Below, one piece after another: positions 45,421 through 57,550 of a stretch of 64,000 nucleotides of DNA. Every line of letters begins with the position of its first letter. Positions within the stretch are counted from its first letter, which is position 1. The stretch lies in contig JAIQDT010000001.1 in NCBI GenBank assembly GCA_021521415.1, forward strand, positions 2,356,001 to 2,420,000. Direction: 5' to 3'. The DNA comes from Bidens hawaiensis (taxonomy: Eukaryota; Streptophyta; Magnoliopsida; Asterales; Asteraceae). The notes under the pieces are model-generated. The model did no database searches. It worked only from the letters and a program-made list of their open reading frames with translations, and was not told where the DNA came from. A program made the position numbers and the translations under genes.

Positions 45421-46319
45421 CGCCGATCACCGTCTTCTGCCGCTGCGTATGTATAAGTGAAAAAATGATAAGCAGTGAGTCCCTTGTTATTTTAATTCTT
45501 ACACTTTTTAGTTTCGAAGTCGTCCTTCTGGCTTTAATTAACTTTGCGCATATCAATTGTTCGTAAGGCACGATTATAATCGATAACAAAATTACATGCA
45601 ACAAATTAACTAAATCATTTTCCAAACCTACTTCTTCTTTTCTTCGAATCTAACCAGTGCGGCCTCAAGACTTATATTACCTGTATAAATTTAATTACAG
45701 AGGCAGTTTTTTCAGCGACAACGAATAAGTTTTGTTGGGACTGTCAACGCTGTGCATAGCACCTAAAAAAATAACAGAGGAAACTTACAAAGTAAATCTA
45801 TAATATCTGCCCAAGTATTAAAAGCACCAAAGCCCAGAAAACTTACATGCAAAGACTCAACATTTGGATACCTAACACGTTATAGTTACATACAAATTTA
45901 AAACAGTTACCACATAAACCAACCCTATATATAAGAATACATAATCAATACAAACAGTACTACACATAAACCCTTGATAACATCAAAAATATATATATTA
46001 ATGTATCTTATATTACAGATTTGTGATACAAATTACTAATTATAAGTGTTTAAAGCATTATGCTTAAAACATAACGTAAAACAGAATCTTAATTTGTAAA
46101 GACTTAATACAGAAATCAAATTGAATAAAAATGTAAATGATACTATAATGACTGGAAGGCAAAAAGCCAAAGACTATTCCTACCATCACTTTGATACAAA
46201 GATGTATCATATAATATATAAAATATTAGATGACTTACCGTATTTATCGGTTCGTGGGTATGAATCGTCTCTATTTGCTTCAAAGACTTGCCTTTCAAAA
46301 CATCTTCAAGCAAACCTAA
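45421..46319. other. Upstream region of the carbonic anhydrase exon
   Basis: Non-coding AT-rich sequence. It would include the promoter and 5' UTR of the carbonic anhydrase gene. I cannot place a TATA box with confidence. It ends at the gypsy LTR at 46320. Confidence 0.4.
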
Positions 46320-48707
46320 TGTCACACCCCGACTAGGTAGTTATGGAAGCGTAATACGGGAATGTAACAGATAACACTGGTATCAACCACATTGTTTATA
46401 AAGAAATTCAACAAACTAATTTACATCATATTACATTGGTAGGTACTAAGTTTATAAACTAGATGAAAATCACATAACCAGTTCTCGGTTTCTTATTCAT
46501 TAGTACGTATTTGCATCTATTCACAGCTATTCAACTTTGCTTTTAACACCAAGCACGTAGGCAATTCATTCCAACTTCGGCTCACCTGAAAAACATGTTA
46601 AAACGGGTCAACTACGTCTAGTTGGTGAGTTTCAAGTTTCACGAGTACGAACAAAGTCAGTATACGAGTTCGTAAAGTTCATAGTACGTATGTATACGAT
46701 GTATTATACTAAGCCACAAGTGAAACCGAAACGAGCTATAACACATGGCCTCTCCTGCCCATGCACTCCCGTTGACATTTAACAGTCACTTTGCCCCAAA
46801 GTATGTACTATGTTTAACACCACATAGCAGAATGTAACAAGTTTAATGACAATGTGCAACTGGGTTAACATGTTCCGGCATACCCCTCCGGCCCTGTCAG
46901 TTGGGTTTGTCAAACCGATAGTACTATCCACACGTCACCGGCACGAAGTTAATCACTTGTGTGTGTGGGGACTTTCAAGTGTTAGTACTTAGATAATTCA
47001 CATCAACACACGTTTTCAAGTATATAGACATATATAAACATGCTTTCCACCCCAAAAGTTCGTAAAACAGTTTAGAAAGTGGGGTCGTGAAACTCACCTT
47101 AGCGTAGTTCAAGCTGGTAATACGTGTCAATAAGTAATGTGTATTGATTATAGCTTGAATCTTATAACCGGTATCGTACTGTTAATACTAGTACAGTGTT
47201 TAAGCTAAATCAGGCTGTATAACTAGTCTGGGTATATCTGTTAGGCCCAGAACATGACCATAGTCTTAGATTGTGACGTTGTACACTATGAAATGTTCAA
47301 AACCAGATTTGGCTCAGTTTCACCGGTTTCCGAGCCTAGCCAAGTTGATCGTTTACGCGTTTCGGAAATAGGTAAGATCACATAAACTTAAGTAAACATA
47401 TTGATTGATAACATGATTTAATTTATGAAATAATTTCAAGGTTTCGGTATCTGGATTGATCGCAGGGTTCGTTTCCATTTTCTTACGTATTTGATAATAC
47501 AAAACGCGTGCAATCCATCCGAATTGTCCGGAATTCTCGTAAAAAGTTAGTTTTTTTCAAATTCATATAAAACTATGATATTTGACCACTTTTGACATTT
47601 TGACATACCAGTCAGTCCGTTAAACACAAAACTGTCGGTTTTGTTAAAACAAATTTAGTTTAAATCTTTGTTTAATCATAACTAATTATGCACTTAAATA
47701 TAAATTATGGAAATATTTGTAAGAATAAATTCAAATATGGAGAATTTTTTAAAAATATTTTTCAGAAATTTTAAGATTAATTATCTATTTATAAAAATTC
47801 ATTAAATGTGTCGTAATTAAGTAATAAATAGCCCATTTCGATATAAACGACATCCGAAAATCCGATAATTTTTTCAAGTGGTCTCAATATCATCACATAG
47901 CCCCTGCAAAATGTCCAGAATCTAACTATTTGGCCGAAATGCCTTTTTGCGCGTTTTTCGGCTATTAAAACTCGATTAAAACAAAATTGCACAAAAAAAT
48001 ACTTAGACATCTCCAAATGTTCTAAATTTTTTCCAGTGCTCTAAACATAACATTTCCGGGTAATAAATTCGCCAAATAAACGCCAATAAACGGCAATAAA
48101 TTCGCCAAATATTCTCCGTTTATCGAAAAATTACCAAATTTGAACAGGGACTCATTTACATGATTCCTAATATCCCTGAAAAGTTTCATAATCTAACAAC
48201 AAGCACGTCACAATCAAAGCACAAACAGCCCTAAACAAGTAATACGGTAATACCTTGTCGGTTTTCGGTGGTTTTCGATGGTTTAAACGACTCTCCGGGT
48301 CTTGGGTCGCAAAGTAAGTGTATCTACGTATCATATAACATCAAACCAAGCATAAATAATCCATAGAACAGCCTTGTTAATTAGGGTTTCGGTTTTGGTT
48401 TCAAACCGAACTTTCAAACCGTAAAAGCGTCGTATTCATGTTCTAATCCGTGTTTTTGACCAAAAATCCATATGATTCTATTTTGTAGACATGTTTAACA
48501 TCAAAGCATAATTTTAGTTGATTATTATGGTTTTTGAATTGTTAAACATGCTTAAAACTAATCAAGACCTTAATTTCTAAGTTTAAACCATCTTAATCAA
48601 GCTTGAAATCTAATGAAATTAAATGGTTACCTTAATGTTTTTGGCTGAAAGATGAAGATATTAAGCTGAGAATTGAGTTGGTAAAGGTTTGTGTGGAAAA
48701 AAAATGA
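46320..48707 (-). repeat. Left LTR of the gypsy array, 5'-truncated
   Basis: Collinear with 52512-54885. On the plus strand it starts TGTCACACCCCGACTAGG and its homology ends at AAAAAAAATGA (48707). The 608 bp present in the other LTR at 54886-55493 are absent. Small indels distinguish the two copies (for example around 48060 and 48500). Confidence 0.9.
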
Positions 48708-49690
48708 CCATGAGGTCCATAAACACTGCAGGCGCATTGGTCAATCCAAACGGAATAACCAAAAATTCATAGTGATCATACTGAGTTCAGCAGGCTGTTT
48801 TTGGGATATCTTCTTCTTGAATTCTTACTTGATGATAACCCGATCTGAGATCAATTTTTGAGAAAAACTTCTCACCCTAGAGCTGATCAAACAAGTCATC
48901 AATTCGGGGTAAGGGGTATCTATTCTTTATAGTCACCTTATTCAATTCCCGATAATCAATACACATCCGAAAACTTCCATCCTTCTTTTTCACATATAAC
49001 ACTGGTGCTCCCCTCGGAGAATAACTAGGCCGGATAAAGCCCTTGTCTAATAACTCTTGCAACTGGTTGGATAGTTCTTGCATTTCAGAAGGTGCAAGTC
49101 GGTAAGGTGCCTTAGCAATGGAGGCTGCTCCCGGTATCAGGTCAATACGGAATTCGACTTGTCGGGTCGGTTGTAAACCAGGTAACTCATCGGGAAATAC
49201 ATCTGAATACTCGTGTACCACTGGGATGTCATCTATTCGCTTTTCATCGGGTTCCTTAACTGTTACGCTCGCTAAGTATAATGTACAACTTTGGCGCAAA
49301 ATACTTTAATGCCTTAAGTTGGGATACGAGAGGCAGTATAGTACCAGATTTCTCACCTTGAACAATCATTGCCTCATCATTCGAAAGAGGTATCTTAACA
49401 GTCTTATCTTTACAAATGATTTCAGCTTTAAACTTAGATAGCCAGTCCATACCGACTATAACATCAAAACTTTCTAATTCCGCTGGAAGTAAATCAATAA
49501 GAAACGGGTGGTCATTCAAGACAAGGGAACAGTTTCGTACTATTCGGTTAAAAAGTATACATTTACCGTTAGAGAGCTCTATAGTGTATGGTTTTGTTAA
49601 TTCAGTAATCAAAATTTTCCTCAATGATAAGAAGTTAGTAGCTACAAAACTTTTATCGGCGTCCGTAACAATTAAGACTGAAGCTCAATG
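48708..49690 (-). pseudogene. pol: Gypsy protease and RT fragment
   Basis: On the minus strand, VTDADKSFVATNFLS (about 49625-49665) is where the protease active site should be; the usual DTG is degraded. It continues through DLLPAELESFDVIVGMDWL (about 49256-49624). RT follows with [31 protein letters not shown] and [20 protein letters not shown] (about 48877-49299), a stop after DDLFDQL, then [13 protein letters not shown] and [14 protein letters not shown], where the deletion junction falls. Stops and the missing catalytic half show it is dead. Confidence 0.9.
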
Positions 49691-51041
49691 ATTAGAAACT
49701 AAGCAAGCACCTGTTACTACATGTGGGTCTTGTCGCGCTTCGTCGGATCCGTTTACGAAGGTGCGTCCCCTAGCTGGATTGGAAGTTGATGTTTGCCCTT
49801 GGTTTTGTCCTTTTACTACATCGGGATTCAATTTGGGGCATTGTCTCCTAAAGTGTTTCGTACTACCGCACTTATAACATGTCTGGTGGCTCATTGAAGG
49901 TGGGGTTTGTTGATTAGATTGTTGTCGAATTGGTTGGGGACTAGGTGGTTGTGGACAACGAGGTTGGGTTGTTTGAGACTGTCGGTTTGAAGTATTCATT
50001 ATAGTTCTACAACTTGGGGAATAATGCCCGATCTTTCCACATCTTTGACATATGGCCATTCGACATTCACAGTATGATGCAACTTACACTTTCCACACTT
50101 TGGCAATAACCCTTTGTATGTATCTTGTTTCATGACGGAACTGGTCATAGCATAGTTTTGAGTTGTAGGGCAGATTTGTTTATTCCGAGATTTCACTTGT
50201 GTTATAGAGGTATAACTAGTTCGTTTCAAACCGGACGATTCCCCTGGTACTCTTAATACATCGTTTCTTGTAAGGTTAAAAGTAACGACACCGACTTATA
50301 ACACGTCACTTTCTAAAGTTGGGTGGGCTATGGAATTAACTATACTCCTCACGGCTGGGGTCAGTCCCCAAATATAGCGTTCAATTTGCTTTAATTCCGG
50401 AATAATTGACCATGGTACTAAACGAGTCAATTCTTGAAACGATTTGTGTAACTTAAATGATCAGCGCCCTTCATTTCCAAATTCCAAAGTTCGTGTTCTA
50501 ATTTCAGGATCTCATTTCTTGGGCAAAAATGTTCTAATACTAGGGTTTTAAGTTCAGGCCATGTCATACTGTTAACCATTTCTCGTCCCTGAATTTGTAC
50601 AATCATATTCCATCACATCAAAGCATGATCCAGAAACATACTGGTAGCGAATTTGACTATATGGCCTGGTGAATATTCACTAATGTTATTTATGGACTCG
50701 GTCTTTTCAATACATCTTATCAATCAGTTTAGTTCCTCAGTACCTCTGAAATTTATAGGTCTAAATGACATAAGCTGTTCATACGAACATTCTCGATGCG
50801 AAGAATTCGTGTTACCAGAAATATTAGTATATAATGGGGGAGTTATATTCGTGACATTATTTGTATTCAACGGGGAAATAGTATTCGTAGCTGCATTAGT
50901 GTTCGGCGGAGGTGTAGTATTAGCGGTTGTATCAGTGCTCGATGGTTGGTTAACTGTTGTATTTGCACGTATGCCAGCAGTGACTTGCGCTACAATAGTC
51001 GGTATCTCTGCTTGTAGTTGGCGAGCAATCATTTCGCCCAC
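49691..51041 (-). pseudogene. gag: Gypsy gag with zinc knuckles
   Basis: It starts near 51041 (MGEMIARQLQAEIPTIVAQV), followed by a Thr/Asn-rich linker of short tandem motifs (NTTPPPNTN, NTISPLNTN, NITPPLYTN). The capsid block after SFRPINFRGTEELN is broken by stops (50715, 50620 region, 50290 region). The nucleocapsid has CQRCGKIGHYSPSC and CYKCGSTKHFRRQC, both with intact CCHC spacing (about 49875-50059). Several frameshifts are present. Confidence 0.85.
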
Positions 51042-51496
51042 CTCCGCCTCAGATATAGTATTGTTTTCTCTGGGGCCATTCTATAACAATAATCATAAAC
51101 ACACATCTATGCCAAGGAACACATTTGTATTACCCATAACTGTTATTGTACATATGTATTCCAAAATCAACGCATAGGCTTAACCTGGTATAAGCCAACA
51201 CTTTAAATAGACGTACTAAAATTTGTCACTATATAGAGACTTAACCCGGTAATGGTCAGTGTTTCTAATAATAGTAGATTATTAACATCCTCCATGTCAG
51301 CGCAATATACTACTACTTGTGCTGCATGGAGTATCAAAATACTACGTACAACCAACCATACTATTTTTATTTCTGTTTATTCATATGTATATAATACAAT
51401 AACCACACAAACAACCAATTAGGCTGCAATAACTGCTTGACAACCCCATAACTAGGTTTTCACTCTGTCCAAGAGATGTTAAGAATGAGTATCGGA

Positions 51497-52114
51497 TCAG
51501 TGTAAGTTAATTACTACTTGGTGTATATCTAGCATGTAATCATATAGCTCACGTCTTCTCTGTAAGTTGGTAACTATAGCTATTAAGTGCCCTAGTACCT
51601 GATTAGTCAATACAACTAACCAGGCCGGGTCGGCTAAATGGGGAGGTACTTGATCGGGTACAGGTATACTCCATGTAGGGAAATGTATCTCGGTAACCAG
51701 GATATGGAAGGTTCTTCCCTTATGATAAGTCAATGTGGGTGGGGAAGGCATACTATCAGGTGGTGGTACTCTTGTACAGTCAGTCTGACTAGCTCTATGA
51801 GTGGATGCAGTCACCGGGGTATGATGTGATGATGGTGTGGGAGATCTAGGAGTTCTAGTAGGTGAGTGGTAAGTACCGGTGAATCCTACCTCATGCCTAG
51901 GTGATGTTCTAGAGGAATAACTGTCACATCTATAGCCTGACAAGTAAGGCTTATCAATGGGCGCCTCATATGAAATCACGTCATGTCTCTCATTTCCATC
52001 TATTTCTACATATTTGTTCTCCTCCGAGTCTTTTTCTTGTTCTTCCTTCTCAAGAGATAGTGTTTGTATTTGATCAGTTGCATCATATCTGGTCCTCGAC
52101 ATTCCTCTATACAA
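51497..52114 (-). CDS. Open frame of 205 codons between PBS and gag
   Basis: Uninterrupted from MYRGMSRTRYDATDQIQTLS to IHQVVINLH, in element sense, starting about 380 bp after the PBS. Composition: acidic N-terminal part (EKEEQEKDSEENKYVEIDGN), a Ser/Thr/Pro/His-rich middle (TPRSPTPSSHHTPVTAST) and a helical C-terminal part (LTNQVLGHLIAIVTNLQRRR). I do not recognise a domain. It may be an N-terminal gag extension or an extra ORF. Its integrity contrasts with the broken gag and pol downstream. Confidence 0.45.
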   Translation of the reverse strand: MYRGMSRTRYDATDQIQTLSLEKEEQEKDSEENKYVEIDGNERHDVISYEAPIDKPYLSGYRCDSYSSRTSPRHEVGFTGTYHSPTRTPRSPTPSSHHTPVTASTHRASQTDCTRVPPPDSMPSPPTLTYHKGRTFHILVTEIHFPTWSIPVPDQVPPHLADPAWLVVLTNQVLGHLIAIVTNLQRRRELYDYMLDIHQVVINLH

Positions 52115-52492
52115 AGGTTAGTATAATAATAACAATTCTTAATAACATTAAATATAACAGTGTATAATATTAATTACAGTTTAGTACTTACACGTATTCG
52201 TACACATTAGCATATATAATATTTTATATAGATATATATATTTATTTAATATTATATTTTATATACATATGTTGTTGTTTTTACATATTGGATTGTTTAT
52301 CGACTCCTTCAAGAATTCCCTCGTACAAACAAGTCCGTTATTACGTTCCGGACCATAATAACCCACTTGTCCATTCGAGTTCATCCCGAGAATCGTCATT
52401 ATATATTATTTAATATTATTTTATTCCCGGAGCAAATCGAGCCTAAGGTTATACTGAGTATCCTAAGGGAAATCCTAATTCTTTATAACCAA

Positions 52493-52506
52493 TGGCTCTG
52501 ATACCA
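52493..52506 (-). other. Primer-binding site (initiator tRNA-Met)
   Basis: The minus strand reads TGGTATCAGAGCCA, five bases after the LTR end at 52512, fixing the element's minus orientation. Confidence 0.93.
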
Positions 52507-52511
52507 ACTTC

Positions 52512-55493
52512 TGCCACACCCCGACTAGGTAGTTGCGGAAGCGTAATACGGGAATGTAACAGATAACACTGGTATCAACCACATTGTTTATAAAGAAATA
52601 CAACAAACTAATTTACATCATATTACATTGGTAGGTACTAAGTTTATAAACTAGATGAAAATCACATAACCAGTTCTCGGTTTCTTATTCATTAGTACGT
52701 ATTTGCATCTATTCACAACTATTCAACTTTGCTTTTAACACCAAGCACGTAAGCAATTCATTCCAACTTCGGCTCACCTGAAAAACATGTTAAAACGGGT
52801 CAACTACGTCTAGTTGGTGAGTTTCAAGTTTCACGAGTACGAACAAAGTCAGTATACGAGTTCGTAAAGTTCATAGTACGTATGTATATATGTATGTGTA
52901 TGATGTATTATACTAAGCCACAAGTGAAACCGAAACGAGCTATAACACATGGCCTCTCCTGCCCATGCACTCCCGTTGACATTTAACAGCCACTTTGCCC
53001 CAAAGTATGTACTATGTTTAACACCACATAGCAGAATGTAACAAGTTTAATGACAATGTGCAACTGGGTTAACATGTTCCGGCATACCCCTCCGGCCCTG
53101 TCAGTTGGGTTTGTCAAACCGATAGTACTATCCACACGTCACCGGCACGAAGTTAATCACTTGTGTGTGTGGGGACTTTCAAGTGTTAGTACTTAGATAA
53201 TTCACATCAACACACGTTTTCAAGTATATAGACATATATAAACATGCTTTCCACCCCAAAAGTTCGTAAAACAGTTTAGAAAGTGGGGTCGTGAAACTCA
53301 CCTTAGCGTAGTTCAAGCTGGTAATACGTGTCAATAAGTAATGTGTATTGATTATAGCTTGAATCTTATAACCGGTATCGTACTGTTAATACTAGTACAG
53401 TGTTTAAGCTAAATCAGGCTGTATAACTAGTCTGGGTATATCTGTTAGGCCCAGAACATGACCATAGTCTTAGATTGTGACGTTGTACACAATGAAATGT
53501 TCAAAACCAGATTTGGCTCAGTTTCACCGGTTTCCTAGCCTAGCCAAGTTGATCGTTTACGCGTTTCGGAAATAGGTAAGATCACATAAACTTAAGTAAA
53601 CATATTGATTGATAACATGATTTGATTTATGAAACAATTTCAAGGTTTCGGTATCTGGATTGATTCCGTTTTCTTACGTATTTAATAATACAAAACGCGT
53701 ACAATCCATCCGAATTGTCCGGAATTCTCGTAAAAGGTTAGTTTTTTTCAAAATCATCTAAAACTATGATATTTGACCACTTTTGACATTTTGACATACC
53801 AGTCAGTCCGTTAAACACAAAACTGCCGGTTTCGTTAAAACAAATATAGTTTAAATCTTTGATTAATCATAACTAATTATGCACTTATATATAAATTATG
53901 GAAATTTTTGTAAAAATAAATTCAAATATGGAGAATTTTATAAAAATATTTTCATAAATTTTAAGATTAATTATCTATTTATAAAAATTCATTAAATGTG
54001 TCGTAATTAAGTTATAAATAGCCCATTTATATCAAACGACATCCGAAAAATCCGATAATTTTTCCAAGTGGTCTCAATATCATCACATAGCCCCTACAAA
54101 ATGTCCAGAATCTAACTCTTTGGTCGAAATACCTCTTTGCGCGTTTTTCGGCTATTAAAACTTGATTAAAACAAAATTGCACAAAAAAATACTTAGACAT
54201 CTCCAAATGTTCTAAAATTTTTCCAGTGCTCTAAACATAAAATATCTGGGTTCCAAACAAAATTTCATAATCTTTCATGAAGTTTACCTATTTTTCCCGA
54301 ATAAACGCCAATAAACGGTAATAAATTCGCAAAATATTCTCTGTTTATCAAAAAATTACCAAATTTGAACAAGGACTCATTTACATGATCCCTAATATTC
54401 CTGAAAAGTTTCATGACCTAACAACAAGCACATCACAATCAAAGCATAAATAGCCCCTAAACAAGTAATACGGTAATACCTTGTCGGTTTTCGGTGGTTT
54501 TCGATGGTTTAAATGATTCTCCGGGTCTTGGGTCACAAATAAGTGTATCTACATATCATATAACATCAAACCAGGCTTAAATCATCCATAGAACAGCCTT
54601 GTTAATTAGGGTTTTGGTTTTGGTTTCAAACCGAACTTTCAAACCGTAAAAGCGGCGTATTCATGTTCTAATCCGCGTTTTTGACCAAAAATCCATATGA
54701 TTCTGTTTTTTAGACATGTTTAAACATGCTTAAAACTAATCAAGACCTTAATTTCTAAGTTTAAACCATCTTAATCAAGCTTGAAATCTAATGAAATTAG
54801 ATGGTTACCTTGATGTTTTTGGCTGAAAGATGAAGATATTAAGCTGAGAATTGAGTAGGTAAAGGTTTGTGTGGAAAAAAAATGAATACTTCAAGAAATA
54901 ACATAACTCTTGGTGTGTAGTCTTCTACATTAGCTGCCGCAAGTAATTGGGGCCCCTTTGGGCCTCCCTTTGGCCCATTAGTGCATCGTTTTGCGTGCCA
55001 AAGTTTGATCTTGGTCCAAAATATAATTCAGGTCCGGTTTTTCGTGAAAAAATTAAATCGGGTGCGAGAAATAGCGTGAAAACGGTCGTTTTTCGACTCT
55101 TTTTTGCAAAATATTAAAAACATGTTAAAAGGTTGTAAAACCCCAAAATATTTTCACGGATTGCTTAGAACATGTCATATAAGTGTTTTATAATCTTTTT
55201 TGGCTTGACGGATTTTACAATGCTCGTTTTGATGTTAACGATTGCGTTTAAACTCATAGCGATCAATAAACGAAACCCTTTTCGTTTAAATGGTTTTAAA
55301 CGTACTGAGGCCTAAATATCAATATGTTAGCCTCTATAACATATATATAACTCATATTGACCCCTCGGTGTATATATACGGGTCTTAGTCAGTATCAGTC
55401 GGTTACTCGTTTAATTGCTACGAATTAACCGATTTATCGTTTACTTGCTACGTAGTGAATAAAGTATACCCTGTTTTGTCACGAATGTCACAT
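52512..55493 (-). repeat. Full LTR of the gypsy array
   Basis: In element sense it runs TGTGACATTCGTGACAAAAC to TAGTCGGGGTGTGGCA, 2,982 bp. PBS follows one side (52493-52506) and a polypurine tract abuts the other (55494-55505), so it is the junction LTR of a tandem array. Confidence 0.9.
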
Positions 55494-55577
55494 TCTCCCC
55501 CCGTTAAGTAATTTCATCCTCGATTTGATGTGTTATCGGTATAGTGAGGTACTGTGTGGCTAATAATATCATATAGA
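55494..55577 (-). pseudogene. Polypurine tract and last codons of a second gypsy pol
   Basis: On the minus strand the final codons ILLATQYLTIPITHQIEDEI end in TGA/TAA-type stops, followed by AACGGGGGGAGAA abutting the LTR. This is the 3' end of another internal region, cut on the right at the CACTA terminus (55578). Confidence 0.6.
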
Positions 55578-56204
55578 CACTAGAGGTTGTTGTCAATGTG
55601 GCAAAAAATTTGAAGTTGTCACTCAAACACTTTTTTGTAGTTTGTGGTGTGGCCATTGTCTTACCGTTTGTCACACATAATGCCTTTGTAATATAAAGTG
55701 TGGCTATTATCCTACTTTTCGTCACACAAAAATGTTTATGTTGTGGCTAATGGTCATTTATAGACTCTAATTTTTGTAATTTCAGGTGTGGCTATTGTCT
55801 TACTTTTGGCCACACCTATTTAATGTGTTCTATGTGGCCAAATTGTGTGTAATTAGGCAATATATAATTATTTTTATTTTTTGTGCAGTAATATAAAACA
55901 GCTATAAGCAAGCATGACAAAACAAATTATATTAACAATAATATTCACTTAAGAAAATGTATATGCAAAATATCTTACAAAATACAAAAATAACGACTAC
56001 CTATATACTAGCTAAGGCGTCGGTTTTCTTGGCACTGCTTCTTGTCTTCTATTTGGTCACCCGGTCTATCGTTGTGTACTTTGCCTTTGCCTTCTTGCCA
56101 GTTCTGTCTGGTTCTTTTGAGGATGGGAGTGAAGGTAGTTGGAAAAACAGAATATGAAAAACAAATATGTATAACTAATGTCGTATTTTGTAATTAAATA
56201 GAAC

Positions 56205-56400
56205 AAAATAGTAGGCCTAAAAACGAACCGAACGTTCATTTAACTGTTCGTGAACCTTTCGGCGGGATGTTCGTTTATCTTTGTTCAATTACGTTAGTTT
56301 AGATTATAAACAAACGAACATAAACGAGCACAAGTGTTCATTTTTTAAACTAAATGAAAAAGAACATAGATATTTGTTCGGTTAAGTTAAAAGGGAACAA
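56205..56400. mobile_element. hAT-like MITE, copy 2, inside the CACTA gene
   Basis: It contains AAACGAACCGAACGTTCATT, GTTCGTGAACCTTTCGGCGG and GATGTTCGTTTATCTTTG, the same motifs as 42381-42690 on the opposite strand. It lies in the last intron of the En/Spm gene, so it inserted into or was carried by the CACTA element. Confidence 0.5.
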
Positions 56401-56888
56401 ACCTCCTGGTCACATAAGATTAGGTGTTCTGGCCAAGCAACAAAAGTACCAATTGCGTCGACAACAGTCGTAATTTAACCTGCCTCACATGGAATAATTC
56501 CTTGTTCCTTTATGGCTCCATCAATACTAACTTTATAGCAACCCTCCGGGATTGCTTTTCCATGAAACTTTTGTGGAACCGGTGACCAATGAACTTTACC
56601 ATTTGGCCACCTTGTTACGTTTGTCATGCACACACCAATGACACTCATACACCTATAAACCATCATGTGAAATTAAGATGACTTATTTGAAGTCAATATG
56701 TAAGTACATACCCATGTTGGTGGGAAATTAACAATGTTTCGCGCAGTACATACCTTTATGTCAGCAGGTGGGGAAGCTTCATCCGTAGATACATCAACTT
56801 TTCTTTTACGGCTTCTCCGTTTTACCTAAAAACCATTCAATGAGTCAATCAACAATTAAAGGAAAAACTGAAATTGCCAAATACTTAC

Positions 56889-57550
56889 TGATGGTTTTTT
56901 CGAGCCGTTACTATCCAGAGTATGGTGTAGTTGTGTTGATGCTTGGTCAACATTGTTCTCTACAGGCTTCATTGGTAATATAAAAGAAATTGGAATTGTT
57001 AGACTTATTAGGTTATAAAATATAAAAACTAAAATTGCCAAATACTTACTGATGTCGCGCTATGGGGATCGACTACCGTTTGGTCAACACTTTTTTCCAT
57101 AGACTTGGCTTGCAATTCGGTAATAGAAAATGAGCACACACACATTGGAAACGAATTATAAAAAGTACTGAAATTGTAAAATACTTACTGATGTCACGAT
57201 ATGGGGAACGGGTACCGTTTCGACAACTATTTTATCCGCAGACTTGGCCTACAATTAACTTATACAAAATCAGCACACTCACATGGAAAGTTAATTATTA
57301 AAACAAATCAATCAAACTGTCAAATGCTTACCTGAGAAGTGGATTCTTGTTGCACAGCCTAACCTGAGGTTAAGATGTTTCCCACAGAACTGGCCTACAA
57401 ATCAATTTATTAGGTTATGGAAAATGAAAATCACATGGAAAGTTGTAATAAACAAAGAAACTATCAGATACTTACTGGTGCTGGCATTTTATTTTGCGCC
57501 ACAGCACTAATAGTTTGGTTAGAACCAACATGGTTGGGAACAAGATTTAC
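56889..57550 (-). repeat. Tandem array of micro-exon/intron units
   Basis: Five consecutive short exons, 56889-56966, 57050-57108, 57189-57248, 57332-57394 and 57476-57550 (59-78 bp), are separated by introns of about 80 bp. Each has an exon end near CATCA|GTAAGTAT and an acceptor before GCC(A/T)GT. Peptides are similar: KPVENNVDQAST, AKSMEKSVDQTVVDPHSATS, AKSADKIVVETVPVPHIVTS. Donor-to-donor spacing is 139-161 bp. The exons arose by duplication of one exon-intron unit. Confidence 0.7.

Larger units (their letters stand above)
46320..55577 (-). mobile_element. Ty3/gypsy element array, minus strand, rearranged
   Basis: From right to left (element sense): a 3' tail of an internal region with polypurine tract (55494-55577), a full LTR (52512-55493), PBS (52493-52506), leader ORF and gag-pol (48708-52114), and a truncated LTR (46320-48707). 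The central LTR is adjacent to a PBS on one side and a polypurine tract on the other, so it is shared by two element copies, as in tandem LTR arrays formed by unequal recombination. A deletion joins pol, just after the RT motif AVFMDLM, to position about 608 bp inside the left LTR, removing the rest of RT, RNase H, integrase and the LTR start. Confidence 0.85.
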
